DNA from: Eleginops maclovinus | Lineage: Eukaryota > Chordata > Actinopteri > Perciformes > Eleginopidae | Length of the DNA: 64,000 nucleotides | Reading direction: 5' to 3' | Assembly (NCBI RefSeq): GCF_036324505.1 | Contig: NC_086354.1 | Location: 6,120,217 to 6,184,216, forward strand | Shown: positions 45,600 to 58,000 of the stretch, piece after piece | How positions within the stretch are numbered: the first letter of the stretch is position 1 | How the letters are laid out: each line of letters starts with the position of its first letter | Position numbers and translations under genes: made by a program | Notes under the pieces: generated by a model | What the model was told of the DNA's origin: nothing | The model's database searches: none | The model's input: only the letters and a program-made list of their open reading frames with translations

Positions 45600-45852
45600 A
45601 CATTGTGATTTACAGTAGAGGCCATTCCTTAGTTGTAGAGGCTCAAACCCAGCCCCACACTGTGAGGCTAAAGACTAAAGGCTATTTACCTTCATATCTA
45701 AGTATAAAAACTGACCAACAAGTGGCATAGTTCTTAACCCCATTTTAGTAGTTTCAGGAATCTCCTTAGATGTTTTTCTGCTTGATGCATGCCAATAATT
45801 TGACACTTCTGAAACAGATTAGCATCTTTTCATCTTTGGTGCAGTAATGACT

Positions 45853-46675
45853 AGGGTTGCAAAGCGGCGGAACATTTCTGGTAAATTTCCATGGGGAGTT
45901 CAGCTGGGGAATTTGGGTAAATATTCAATATTGGACATTTTCCATGGGAATTTATGGGAACTAACTGGGAATTGATGCAATGGCATGAACAGATATATAA
46001 ACAGTTAGGCTAGCTACACAACTGGAAGGATCTTCAAAAGATCTTGCAGGAGGCAGATAAAAACAGCATCACATTTGAGGTAGCTAGCATCTTTATAAGA
46101 GTGCCTCATAGATGCTAAATGAAGTGATGCTAGCTATGGCTTATTTAGCATTTAAGTTATCAGCTGGCTATCTACTAGATGAATACATCTGTATGTGACA
46201 TTTGCTATTTAAACATAAAATAAATACATTACCCCATAATATCATCAAACCTTACTTCACTTTGTGTAGTCCACAGGCTCTAATGTGTGGCTTCAATAGT
46301 CTTGTGCTTTGGGCTCAAAAGTGTGGTCCAGTCTTCTAGAAATCCTATGTGCATGTGATGGAGAAATGCACAGTGCCTGTAGGGGATGTGGTCTCAATAG
46401 CCATGCAGTAAGCAGTGTGCTATGTGCATGGGATTGAGGAATGGCATGGATATACTTGAATGGCATCTGTTTGTTTTAGTCAAGATTATGCTAAAATATA
46501 CTTTCCCCAACTATATTTAAGTTCCCTATGAAGAGCAACCCTTCAATTTGGAAAATTCCCAGTTTATTCCCTTAAATTCCCATTTATTCCCTTAAATTCC
46601 CAGTTTATTCCCTTAAATTCCTGTTTATTCCCGTTAATTCCCATGGTAAGTTTCCATCTTTGAAAATTCCCGGAA
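45853..46675. mobile_element. Remnant of a non-autonomous DNA transposon (GGGTTGCAAAG type)
   Basis: The left end 'ctagggttgcaaagcggcgg' followed by TTTCTGGTAAATTTCCATGG, and right-hand inverted sequence with 'aagtttcc' and 'aaattcccgg', match a style of element common in fish genomes. Near 46555-46640 a tandem run of 'ttcccttaaattccca' units forms part of it. The final tip is missing or diverged. Confidence 0.5.
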
Positions 46676-46679
46676 TGAC

Positions 46680-46960
46680 ATACTTTTGTAGGCTTGAAAG
46701 TTAGCATCGCAAGCCATTGGACTTTAGAAAAAAAATAAGATCAGTGGCAAACTCACTTTTATAATATTGCACGTTTTGGTTTTACAAGACAATTTCTACA
46801 TATAAACACAGTTTTTGTGATTTCTGAAGAGTAAATGCAATGCCAGAAGTAAAAAGCTTACGGTAGGCTATTAACAAACTACAACATAGTCCGATGGCTT
46901 CCGGTAACCACCAATATCCTAACGCTAGACTATTATTCAGCGTAATGCCTTTTGGTTTCT
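46680..46960. repeat. Dispersed repeat family B, copy 4
   Basis: Shares 'agttagcatcgcaag' with copies 2 and 3, and 'aaatgcaatgccagaagtaa' with the middle of copy 2. The right half of the family is absent. Confidence 0.5.
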
Positions 46961-48033
46961 GTTGATTGACAAGTTAATTAAACATTGCAGCTTTGATATA
47001 ATAATGTATTTTCAGCCATAGTCGAATAACAGTCCAGGAGGTGCAGTGTGGTTACAGTGTTCTGAGTCTACATTATTAGCAATAATAAGTTAGTACAGTA
47101 TATACCCTCCCGGCCATTCATTTATCATCCGCAGCTGCTGCATCTAAATTAACTTTGATATCATAGAGAATTTTACAAAGCCAATCAATTAACCATATTA
47201 TGCTACATAGAGTAATACACAGCAACACCACATGCACATATTTTGTCCTCATTGAGTTATGTCCTTTCACTGAGAATCGCATGATTTTCTTCCAAGGCGA
47301 AAAGAAGAAACCTTAGCTTGTATTTCTGTGGTTTGAACACTGAACATCATTGACTGAAAAGGATTTTTTTAATTCCATGGTGTCATTTGAGATTACTATT
47401 GTGGTTCCTAAGGTGTGATCAAAGTGGGTGTGGTGTTGTTTTGATTGGCAGGCCAGGCAGTCAAACCGGACCTGCTGCAGTTGTGTCATCAGCTTTAGTG
47501 TCTCGTGACCAGAACTGCTTACTTCTGTATTTCACGCCCGCAAATTTGAGTATTGGATTAGTTTTCTACTGAATGGATCAAAACTGGGTAAGTGACGTCA
47601 ATTTCCTCAAGTGTGTAGTGCTGTTTATTTTCAGATTATTGCTCAAAATGTTCATTTTAAAGTAAGTCTGACTTCTCTGGTGGTTAATGAGTGACCGCTG
47701 CAAAATTAATTCATCATGGTTGTTGCCTCCAGATGGCTTTGAAAGCTCTCATTGTTGGACTACAGAGTGAGAGGACGTAATATTAACGTAGTTCCACCAA
47801 TGATTTCTTAAGCCTCCTTTGTTGTAGATCAACAAAAGCTACCTTTGTGTGGGTGTCCGCCAATGTTTAAGTGTATGACCACGACTGACTCACCCTCCAC
47901 AGCTCTCCATTGTGAACGGCAATGTGTGACATAGACTCACTGGTCAGATGCGCAGAGTTCCTTGCTGATGACAACAACACAGCCCTGCTGAGATCTGATG
48001 TTACGTATGTGACAACTGGGAAAACATTTGTTG
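46961..48033 (+). other. pde4b: Unrecognised intronic stretch
   Basis: Several short open frames without similarity. No exon was supported. Confidence 0.4.
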
Positions 48034-48104
48034 GCGTTTACATGCACAAAAACCTATATAACGCGCACCAGGTAAACATCAAAAGATATTGCGTCTTCAA
48101 ATAG
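48034..48104 (+). repeat. Dispersed repeat family A, copy 5 (right-end fragment)
   Basis: 'tttacatgcacaaaaaccta', then 'tataacgcgc', then 'attgcgtcttcaaatagg', matching the right end of copies 4 and 6. Confidence 0.55.
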
Positions 48105-48200
48105 GAAACAGTAGCTGTGTATTTAGCTAGCTAACTGGGCAATTCCCCATTTACAGGACATGCTGTCAGAGTATTACACTTGGATAGAGCGGTATAGATT
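48105..48200. repeat. Dispersed repeat family D, copy 1 (fragment)
   Basis: 'aaacagtagctgtgtattta' then 'gctagctaactggg' matches the sequence that follows family A copy 6 at 52370. The A-D junction is therefore shared by two loci. Confidence 0.45.
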
Positions 48201-49767
48201 CATTTTTCTTATTGTTGTTCAGGGCCAGTGCTAATTGTAGTGGAGGGTGGCTTTATCTTCCAGCAGAAGAGTAGTAACCCGTTCAGGTCCTTTTTACCTT
48301 ATTACATACAAGCTGCTTCACAACAGCTGAGGATCCTGATTTTTCTGTTCCCTTTTATAGACTGTATATCATTTTTGCATTGACGCAGGAAACCGTAGCT
48401 GGAGTGGAAACCAACCTACACATAAAACCCCTACACAGACTAATCTCTTTCCTTGGGTTTATCATTTAATCTTTTTCTCATATAAAATCGTATAAAAAAT
48501 CAGAAGAACACATCGATTTTCCAGAGCAATGGTGGCTTTAAGTTCCAGTAAAACACAGGGAGTGACCTAGGCTTCTGTAATCGGACATACTTTATAGTGA
48601 GACACAATATTTGAGCGCATTATAGTAACAAGAGTGATCTTAATCAAATACTTTGCAATTGATTGGATCCCAAAAAATAGGCAGGATTATAAAGTTGCCT
48701 TACTTGGAGTTTTTTCCTACTATTATCTAAGTACATCTCTTCCTATCTCAAGCTTGACTGTCGATAAAGTATGTTTTTATATTATTGGATTGCTAGCTAT
48801 TCGCTCAAAGTCTCATTTGATAGGATTCATTTTCGGTAAAGTATTCATTATTTTAGAAGTTGAGGTCTAGGCGATAATGATATCTACATTTTTAAAGCAA
48901 TGATATATATTCTGTTGTCCTTTGTGCCCGGGCTGTTCTCAGACTTTAACTGGCCTTGTTTTAAGAAAGAAGTAAAACCTAGAAGCAAAGTCCATCCAAC
49001 GCCTTTGCTTGACCCTTGCCGTTGCAAATTCAGCATGCTGGTACACGGCCAGCACAATGATCCCTGGTGTTCTCTTTAAAAACCCAGCCAAATCTCTTCA
49101 ATCTAAATCTCGAGTGCTACCTCATGACCATGCGTTCTGTTGCCCTCTTCACATCAACAATCCATTATTTGTAGAGGTACAGGCAGCCGCCATGGGGATG
49201 GCCAATTGCTGGGGCAACAGCAATGAGAGGTTACTTGAAACTTGTTTCTCTGAAAAGTTCAGCAGTGCATTTTCAGACCAGTCTCTTTTGTACAATGTCT
49301 GTCTTTTAATTTAAGTCTCTTGGATTTGAAGTTTGAACGTTCCTCAGTCTCCCGCTTATTCCTTCCCTGGATGTAATGATCTCTGACCTTATCACCGTCA
49401 TGCTATTAGCAAAAAGAAGGTTTTATTTGTGATATGCTATTTGATTTATTTAGATCGGCCTGGGAGTACATGAGCAAAGTGAAGTCATTTCAAAGTGCTT
49501 AACCATGTGCTGTCAGTCTTGCTAAAATATATATAACTGATTAATATGATAACCAATTTGTTTACATATCAGATTTGCCAACATTTGCTGGTTCCTGCTA
49601 GGTAAACACAAGGATTTTCATTGCTGCCCTGATTTACATCATTACTAATGTAATAATTTGGACTTGTTGGCCATGCTCAAACACAGTGTAGATGTCACCT
49701 GGGGCTCTGAGTGTTTTATGGCCTTTGCTTTTTAAATCAGAAGTTGCAGCCCTACAAGATGGCAAAC
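48201..49767 (+). other. pde4b: Unrecognised intronic stretch
   Basis: No exon or mobile element was recognised. The open frames at 48634-48870 and 49009-49314 lack similarity and splice context. Confidence 0.4.
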
Positions 49768-50527
49768 ATACACGCCAGGGTTTCCGTTAGTCAGTAATTA
49801 CCGGTTTTTAGCTGGTAAAATGTATTAAAAAACGGTAAATCCAAAGCCAGTAATAATGCTCATACAACATTTAGATAACATAGGCTATCCCTAGACATTT
49901 GTGTTTTGACAGCTACATTACTGGTGCTGCGTCATGACATCACCGCTGATTTTCTCCCCAACGCAGCTCACAACAACAACAGTCGGGGATTGCGTTGCGT
50001 CGATGGTCGTGTTGCTTTTGTCATACGAAGCCAGATTGAATTAAAGAACTGCTTCTCAAACCTTATCCTTTTTGCCACAGTGCTGTGGTTCATTGGCTCA
50101 CGGCAGCGGCCACTGGAAAGTATTCACTGTCTGACTGTCACACGAGCAGCTGATGCATACCCCCCATCCCCATCAGTGTATGTAGTTCAGTCTGAATTGA
50201 CGCTGTTTGGCATCACAATGCTGTTATGAAAGTTTGTCCCTTATAAGACAGGTGATGTTAGCATAGCAGCCGAAGCTAATCTGACTACCTTGACTACTTG
50301 TTGCTATCTTATTGTGGCATAAACCGGCAACAACAACAACAGCATATTTTACCGGCGACAAACCAGAGCTTAATCAGGCTCTAGCCTTTGGGGGGCGGGG
50401 AAATAAACTTGTTAACATTATAGCTACTTTTGTAACATCTGTTATTGAAACATAACCACTAAGTTTTGAAATTGTCCGGTAAAATAAACCGGCAAGAAAC
50501 AATCCTAGCAGAAACCCTGATACACAC
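49768..50527. mobile_element. hAT-like MITE, 744 bp, with near-exact target duplication
   Basis: The element runs 49776-50519. Its left tip is CAGGGTTTCCGTTAGTCAGT, and the inverted right tip ends 'agcagaaaccctg'. Subterminal TTACCGG and CCGGTAAA motifs occur near both ends. The flanking 8-mers are ATACACGC and ATACACAC, seven of eight matching. No transposase frame is present. Confidence 0.8.
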
Positions 50528-51830
50528 ATATTTCAAATCTAATCAGGCAGTGCAACTATTTCATTGAGCAAACTTAAGCAAAAACTACTCGAATTGGTTT
50601 ATACAGTGTCATTGTTAAATCAGTTAATGCTTTACCAGATTTTCATAATAAAACTGTACATCTTCCTATAAAGTGCATTGACTAGGAGCTGTATATCCTT
50701 GGTGTTGATTAACGATCGTTAGAAGTATGTATTCATAGAAGTTTTTTGGAGAAGATTTCCTAGATTTTGTTTCTGTCCAACAATAAACCATCCCGGCTTT
50801 GGAACTTTGATGCTTTTCTCAAACTAGGCAAACTCAACTTTTGCAGCCTGAAATAATTAAATGGGGCATGCCACCTGAATTCATAATAATTGGTCTCTCA
50901 GAGGCTGACAAGGTCCCTTGTTGATCCCTGGTCCCTTGGACCCTGTTACAAAACATAACACAACTCCACAGATACAAGGTTTGGTGTACAAAGTGCAAAT
51001 TCCTTAAACTTATATTCTGAAAACACATGTTGACCTTTTGTCTTGTGATTTACACTGATGGCCTTAAAGTGTAACAACAAACTGTTCACACATGTTACTG
51101 CTGGACTTGCATCCTAGATAGACATAACCTTTCAACCTGTCCTCTCTTCTTGTTTGAAAAAGTGTCTCTCCACTCTGCGGTCCATTCATCATATTATAAT
51201 TCCTGGCAGCTTGACCTTGATTGCAGAACAAACTCACAAGCCTTGGTTCGAGAGGCTACAAACCCGCGTTGAACGTAGGACGAGGCAAACTAATACATTT
51301 AAGCAGCCGGTGAACAGAGGTTTCACAGAGTTGTATTAAACTTAGTTTAAGCAATAATCAATATAAATTATTATTGGACGGGGGTAAATTACAACATCAT
51401 CTTGATTTCTTGAATTGTAGTGAAGAAGGGACTATTAGTTGTTTAACGTCAGAACAAAAAAAGTATGCAAAGGGATTTAAAGGAGTGCATATTGTGACAG
51501 GGAAATTATCTGTTCTGTTTAACCGTGGCATTGACTTGTTATCCAGAATAAAGACATCCCCTAATGGACACATCTATGCCAACTTATAAATTACTCAATA
51601 ATATTTTGCGGTTCTCAAATCACCAAAACCTGTGTACACGCTGACATTTCACCCCCATGTCACTTATTGGTCACAATAACTGAGGGCAGCAAGAAGTCAC
51701 GCATGCAGTATAGATGTGGTGGACCGGGAGAGATCCCAGCCTCCCTCAGCAGCAGTCTTTTGCTGTGTCTCAATGTGACACTCACTTTAGTACACTGCAT
51801 GCAATACATATTGGACTTGGTAGTGTTATC
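50528..51830 (+). other. pde4b: Unrecognised intronic stretch
   Basis: No exon, repeat or regulatory element was recognised. Confidence 0.4.
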
Positions 51831-52367
51831 TTAAAGAGATTATTTTTAGGTTCATATTTATATTCTGTGTCTCTACTGGGACATGTCTCCATGCTTTAAT
51901 GTTCAAAAAGCTCTTTATTTTTCTCATACTGCCTGTGCTGCAGCACCTTTTTACCCTGTCTGAAAACAGAGCCCAGTCTGCTCTGTTTGGTTAGCTGGCC
52001 GGCTCTGTTGTGATCGGTCAACTAATTAGAGATGACAATGTGTTGCATATTGATGTCGTTATGTAACAGAAGTAAACACATATTCAGTTATTTATTTCAC
52101 TATTTTAAGTGGTGTTATTTGTTTTATGTCCTGGGACTTATGTTTTTCATTGCCAAATCTACACTGAAGCTACTGTGCATATGACAATAAAGCCTTTGAA
52201 TCTTTGAATCTTGAGGCCTGTCAGGCAGGGGTGTACTGTGTGGGAGAGAAAATCCCTCTGGAAGGAACTTTGGGATTTCAGCCTTTGCAGGCCATTTAAC
52301 TGCACACAAACGTATATAACACTCTACAGACAGGGGGAAAACTAATAAGAATAATATTGCCTCTTAA
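51831..52367 (+). repeat. Dispersed repeat family A, copy 6 (both ends, with insertion)
   Basis: Starts TTAAAGAGATTATTTT and ends 'attgcctcttaa', so TTAA is present at both tips in inverted AAGAG/CTCTT context. About 52085-52215 is an insertion absent from other copies. It ends with 'gacaataaagcctttgaatc', which looks like a LINE/SINE tail. Confidence 0.7.
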
Positions 52368-52710
52368 ATAGCAAACGGTGGCTGTGCATTTAGCTAACTG
52401 GCAGGGTAGCAAATCATTACAGAATGCTTAATTAACCAAATACAATGAACATTGACTTGTTTTTTTTCTACAGTATAGTAGTACGTTTATTAAATACTGA
52501 ATGAAATAACATTTATAAAAAATGTTCTAGCATTGTTATATTTTGTTAGTAGTTGCTGGTAACCACAGCACCCACAATTGTGTTACGTAGCCAAAATAGT
52601 GGTCTATAAGTGCACAAAGTGTCCACTCTTTGACCGCTATAAGTGCTGCATCTGGGTCCTATTAGTGCTTTTTGCGAAACTCCGCATATTGAGTCACAGC
52701 ACTACACTGA
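52368..52710. repeat. Dispersed repeat family D, copy 2
   Basis: 'ctgtgcatttagctaactgg', then 'gtagcaaatcattacaga', then 'tagtagtacgt', then 'tgctgcatctgggt'. The same order recurs at 59155-59450. No termini were identified. Confidence 0.5.
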
Positions 52711-53430
52711 CGTAAACAAACGGACACAGTGCCTGGTAATTAAGTGGTGATTTCCGAGGAACATGGAAAGGGGGGTTTAGCAATATAACATGGAAAATAT
52801 AGATTAATATCTTCCACATAGATGATCATGCATCTGCCTGTTGGTGGTTTTCCACCAGCTGTGGTATTTGTATTATTGATGTGTGTACAGTCACTGCATT
52901 CATCAGGCTGACTGACAGGACTGGATCAACAGACCTCCAGGCTCACACACCACGCTCTCTATCACTTAGCACTTTTTATTTCTCAGACCCTTTTTCACAG
53001 AGGGTATTTTAAGCAGGTAAACACACCACGGTTAAAGCAGCGTGTTTATTTGTAGTTCTTGTTTGTTTTTGAGGTCATTTATTACAAATGACATATTTAC
53101 CGTCACTGCCAAATATCAATGTGTGTTTGTACCAACTGAGCTGTGACTTTGGAGTATTAGTTTTTCTAATAACTCCTGAATTGATTTTTCTAAACAGTAA
53201 GCTCTAATCTCTGAACAATTAGTGTGTTGTTCACAGTAGATTTGCATTTCTCATTCATTCGAGCAAATAGCACGTTTTGGCACGTGTGTAAAAAGTTTGA
53301 AAATGTCAACATTAACCAGCTGCACGTCGTTGCTGATCAAATTGTCATTCACAACTATTAAAGAATATTTCATTGTTTGAGCCATGACATGCAGAACTAT
53401 CTATTCAGTTATCTAAATCTCTCACACATG
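52711..53430 (+). other. pde4b: Unrecognised intronic stretch
   Basis: No coding or mobile sequence was recognised. Confidence 0.4.
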
Positions 53431-53649
53431 CAGCTCCGGAAAAAATGAAGAGACCACTCTAAATGTTTCTTAAATCTTTATCTCTACATGTGTGGCAGCC
53501 ATTCCAGTGTTTGTTGAATTCCAACACAGAAAAAACATTGTCAGTAGTTTATAGAATACAATTAAACCATTTAACTCAAACACATATGAATAAAAAAACA
53601 ATAGACATTGATAATGCTGAAGTGGTCTCTTAACTTTTTTCCGCGACTG
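53431..53649. mobile_element. Small inverted-repeat MITE, 219 bp
   Basis: The left end CAGCTCCGGAAAAAATGAAG continues into AGACCACT. It is the inverse of the right end, AGTGGTCTCTTAAC followed by TTTTTTCCGCGACTG. The right side is followed by TA, as for Tc1/mariner-type elements, but the left flank is TG, so the class is uncertain. There is no coding capacity. Confidence 0.75.
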
Positions 53650-54054
53650 TATATGAAATTGGCATATGACCTGTCAAGTGAGAAATGCACTAGGAAAACC
53701 TTAGGTGTGTTTTTACTGACCTACGGAAATGATTTGTCACATTTTGTGACAAACGTTTTGCTTTGATATAGTACATGCAACACATTGCTACACAAGTAAA
53801 TGTACTCTATTCATAGAAATGTGCTGATGCCATGTATGTAAACTTTGACCGACAATTTAAATGGAGGGAATTTTCAAAGAGAGCCAGATTTGATAATGTG
53901 AATATTCCCGGGGGCCAATAGTCTCTTCTGACATTTTTCTTTAGACATAAAAGTAACACAAATACACTGTTGTATAACTATTTTCATTGTCACAATTATC
54001 TTTATTTTTCAAATGGCAATGTAACTAAGTATAGGCCATTCAGGAATATAAGAT
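53650..54054 (+). other. pde4b: Unrecognised intronic stretch
   Basis: No recognised element. Confidence 0.4.
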
Positions 54055-54247
54055 AAGATAAGATAAGATAAGAATAAAAGATAAGAATTACTTTATTACT
54101 CGAACATGTTTGTGTTACAGCAGCTGAGTACAAGACCAGTCATTGCACAATTAATAACAAATAAATAATTCAAAAGTATCAACATAAAGAAGAAATAGAA
54201 ATAAAAATTAACCAGTATTATCGTTCTATCGTTCTATCGTTCTATCG

Positions 54248-54318
<71 letters not shown>

Positions 54319-54420
54319 GTTCTATCGTTCTATCGTTCTATCGTTCTATCGTTCTATCTATCGTATGACTATGAACATAAATAATCAGTCGGACAAGAAA
54401 ACACTATTGGAGTTAGCAAA
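54055..54420. repeat. Dispersed repeat family C, copy 2, split by a microsatellite
   Basis: 'ataagataagataagataag', then 'tactttattactcg', then 'cattgcacaattaataacaa', aligned in order with copy 1 at 30936. After 'aaaaattaaccagtatta' a TATC array interrupts it. The element resumes with 'gactatgaacataaataatc', the counterpart of 'gaccatgaatataaagaatc' in copy 1. Confidence 0.6.
54219..54363. repeat. (TATC)n microsatellite with flanking TATCGTTC units
   Basis: A core of uninterrupted TATC units is bordered on the left by three TATCGTTC units plus one TATCGATC unit, and on the right by five TATCGTTC units. Total length is about 145 bp. Confidence 0.95.
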
Positions 54421-54941
54421 AGATATTATATAATAAGAAGGCATAAACAACTCTAAAAACACAATTCTGCCTTTCATTCTGGAGAGTCAGACAACATTGA
54501 ACAAACTATATGGAATACCTTTAGACTTTGTGGTGGATTTGAACTATTTTTTAATAAAGTGGTGTGTATCAGGTCTGACGTTGTGTGGGGAAAACAGTCA
54601 ATATACACAGGTCAATCCGCTTTAGCAAGGAATCCAGTTGGTAACAAACAGATATTTGTATAAGAACAACATTTCAAGGGTTGACTGTTAAAAAATGTTT
54701 TAATAACCTGACCGGTGCGGCAGTGCAGGCCACTACTTTACATTTTGGTAGCATTGGCACAACTGACCAACACATAACTAGATTTTGAAGAAGGAAATGA
54801 AAGGTTTTACTGCAGAAATGCAATACAGCTGCGATGCCCCAAAACTGCAGGAAAGATATCCACTGTGAGGGAGGCAGGATCACTTCTGAAAGCAGTAACT
54901 TTATCGTTGCCCTCCCCTTCCTCTCTGCCTCCCATGTGCAG
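54421..54941 (+). other. pde4b: Intron before the pde4b start-codon exon
   Basis: Ends in a long pyrimidine tract and acceptor ('ctctctgcctcccatgtgcag' region) at 54941. No other element was recognised. Confidence 0.6.
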
Positions 54942-55074
54942 GCGTACTGCTGAGGCTGCCCAGACCAGGAGGAGCAGGAAAGAGCTGCTTTTTACCAGGA
55001 GAGGATCAAAGAGTGGCTGAACATCCCTCAGCATGAAGAAAAGCAGGAGTGCACAGGGGGTTACACCAGGCGAC
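54942..55074 (+). other. pde4b: pde4b start-codon exon (5' UTR plus first 14 codons)
   Basis: Exon bounded by a strong acceptor at 54941 and the donor GAC|gtaagt at 55075. The first 91 bases are leader. The ATG at 55033 opens MKKSRSAQGVTPGD, matching the start of the mammalian PDE4B1 long form (MKKSRSVMTVMADD) in sequence, length and phase. The acceptor upstream implies at least one earlier non-coding exon. Confidence 0.85.
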
Positions 55075-58000
55075 GTAAGTATTGATTCCCACAACCGTCC
55101 ATCTGAGCGAGCATTAATCCATAATCCATTCATTACACAGCGACTCCAATATTTGGCGTGATGGCTTTAAGAAGTCTCATTTAGCCACTTGTTGGCAACT
55201 GTTTTTTTTTACACATAAATACTACGTACATTAGAAGTGGAGTATTGACTGACAAGTTTTATGGCGTAAAAGAAAATGCTACAATCTCTTCAGCTTGTGT
55301 TAACCACAGACCTTATTTCAGGCCTCTTACAAAAAAACATATTTTTGTTTTGGAAACAAAAGTGGTAAATTGCCATCCCATTTTCGGGTTTGAGGACTCA
55401 TTCCTGCACTACTCTGTCGGGAATTCACTAAGGTAGAAAGCTGCAGGATGTCCTTTTGGTGGTGACTCAGGAACAGATGACTGTACTGACAACAGACCTC
55501 TCTGCAGCAGGACACGACACAGAGAGTGGTGTCTGCTGGGACAGGGACAGGGGGGTGAAGGACAGTGCTTGTGTGTGTGCCAAAAAGAGAGTTAGGGAAA
55601 TGACGGAGGCAGAGTTGAGGAGGGATGAAGAGTTTTGACTGAAGCAGAGTAGGGAGAGGAGGAAAGGTGTTAAAAGACTGTTCACACCAGGACACACTCT
55701 GAGTAGAAATGTGGAAAAAGAGGAGGGAAGAACGGAGATCTGACAGAGAGGCCCATCTGTTTAGCGTCCACGTCACCGGTGTTTATGACTAGGCAGACAA
55801 GCCACTTCATTTTCAGTGTCCAAATGGAACCTCTAGAGGCAGAGCTACATCCTGGATGGAGAAAGCTTTCCTGCTGTGACTGGTCTCCGTCACCACCCAA
55901 AACCCTGTCTACAGTTTAAAGGGGCCCTTTTATGCTTTTTGGGGTTTTTCCTTTCCTGTAGTGTGTGTGATAGGTTTATGTGCATGTTAATGGTCATACC
56001 CTCCCCTGCCTGAAACACATTGATTTGACTCCTTTGTTTGCTTCCGTAACATAGTGACATCACTTCTTTTATTGGCTAGCGCTCCAACACATTGTATGTG
56101 ATAGTCTAAGGGGAGGGACATCTCTAAGTCGTGGACCAATCACATCAGAGCCGGCCAGCTAACCAATCAGAGCAGACTGGACTCTGGTTTCAGACAGAGG
56201 GTGAAAAGAGGTGCTGCAGCACAGGCAGGATGAGAAAAATAAAGAGCTTTTTGAACATTAAAGCACGGAAACATGTCATAGTAGAGGCACAAAATACAAA
56301 TATGAAACCTGAAAATGAGCAGAATATGTCCTCTTTATGACCGGCTAGTTCCTGAATGTTTAAGAGAATGCTAAAATAAAAAGTATAAAGGTGTTCATTT
56401 CTCGATTAAACTCAGTTTACTTCAGTTTAATGGCCATGAATCAGGATTATGTTAATGTTGCATGTCTTGAAAGGCGCCTAAAATAAAATGTATTATTAAT
56501 GTTCATACCAGCAGTGATTCAGATAATGCCGGACACTTTTTTCAACAGGAAGGATTCTCATTTTGGAATGAAAACTTCAATAAAACGGGGAGTCCGCCAT
56601 AATAGGGTGTGACTGTCGATATGTGAGCGCGACACCCAAACAAATAGCCCTTCTCTCCCGTCTGTGTTTTTCAGATTCGCTCTCTGGCTGCCACGGCCTT
56701 TCTCTTTATCTGTGCATAGCGTTTATTGTGCTTGAATAGTGTTGTGTGGCTGATATCGAATAGTTTAACCCTCATAACAATACCAGTTCTGAATGATAAC
56801 TTACAAAAACGTGACCTGCACTAGTCCACCTTAACTTCACCTCTCCATCACACACTCTATGAACACATACAGTCTCTGAAATCCTCACAGTCCTTTGCAA
56901 GGTTATCTTGAAATATGACAAGATGTAATAATTTCCAAATATCTGTTTTTTTATCTAATAGCAAAATGTTCAGCCAAAAGCAGCCACACACCTTTTTATT
57001 AACTGATATTTTAGGCTTCACACTTGAAAATCAACTCTTCTCTTAAATACGGGTTGCAGTTGAAAATACAGTTTTTTCTATTTGATTCCTTATCTCCTTT
57101 TAGATTCTGTATTCACGTTCACCAGAAGGACACATTTCTTTATAGACACTCTCTTACTGTTAACACCTAGTATACAAACAATACCTAGGATAATGCTACA
57201 GTATGATTTGAGTTTTTTGTGCGGGCTAGCATCTTCCATTATCGTTCATAACCTCGCTTTGACATTTCATTTTGCTCTCTTTATCCCCTTTTCCTGTTGC
57301 CTGCTTTCCTCCAGGTGTGATTATAGACTTCTTGCGGCTTGAAAAAGACGGGACAAATTGTCCAAAATGTTAGCAACAACACAATACGTAGAATATATTT
57401 AATATTCAACCTCAAGCCAAATTTTACCTTCCAAAAAAGAAAATGACATGTGATTCTCTAAAGAATGCCTTTCTACACCTTCAACATCTTCAAAAATTAA
57501 AGTGGTCTCCTTTTTTTTGTTTCTTTTACTCCTTATTCAAATATTTAGACGACACATCAATCCATGCTGTTACAGCTCCCTTCCTAAAGCTGCCTCACTT
57601 ATAGCACCTTCTTTAAAAAGGCTTTTTGGAAGCCTCCCAGAGAACACTGGAGTTGTTTGGACTCAGCGGCCAACAAAGGCCTTTCATCTTCAGCGTGGAA
57701 ACACCCACTCCACCTCTGTTTGACACTAACTCCATCTTTTTACCTTTCATCTTTTACGGTACCCCTGTATGGCTGTGTTCCGACGAATAGGTTTCTAAAT
57801 TTACTGTTGTTTTGAATTCTAAAATTATCCTTATCCGGTCTTACACACAGGCATTCACTCAGAGTGAATCAGCAGTATTTCCCCTCCCGCTGCCATTTCA
57901 ATCACTGACATGGGATCAATGAAATCTGGAATTACATGTCTAGATGTCAGAGGTGCGATCGATATACAATTGATAACTAATTTGTCAGCCCCGGCACCGT

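Noticed and set aside
55327..55776. Antisense open frame of 149 codons
   Set aside because: It overlaps a family B repeat copy, and no similarity or gene context was seen.
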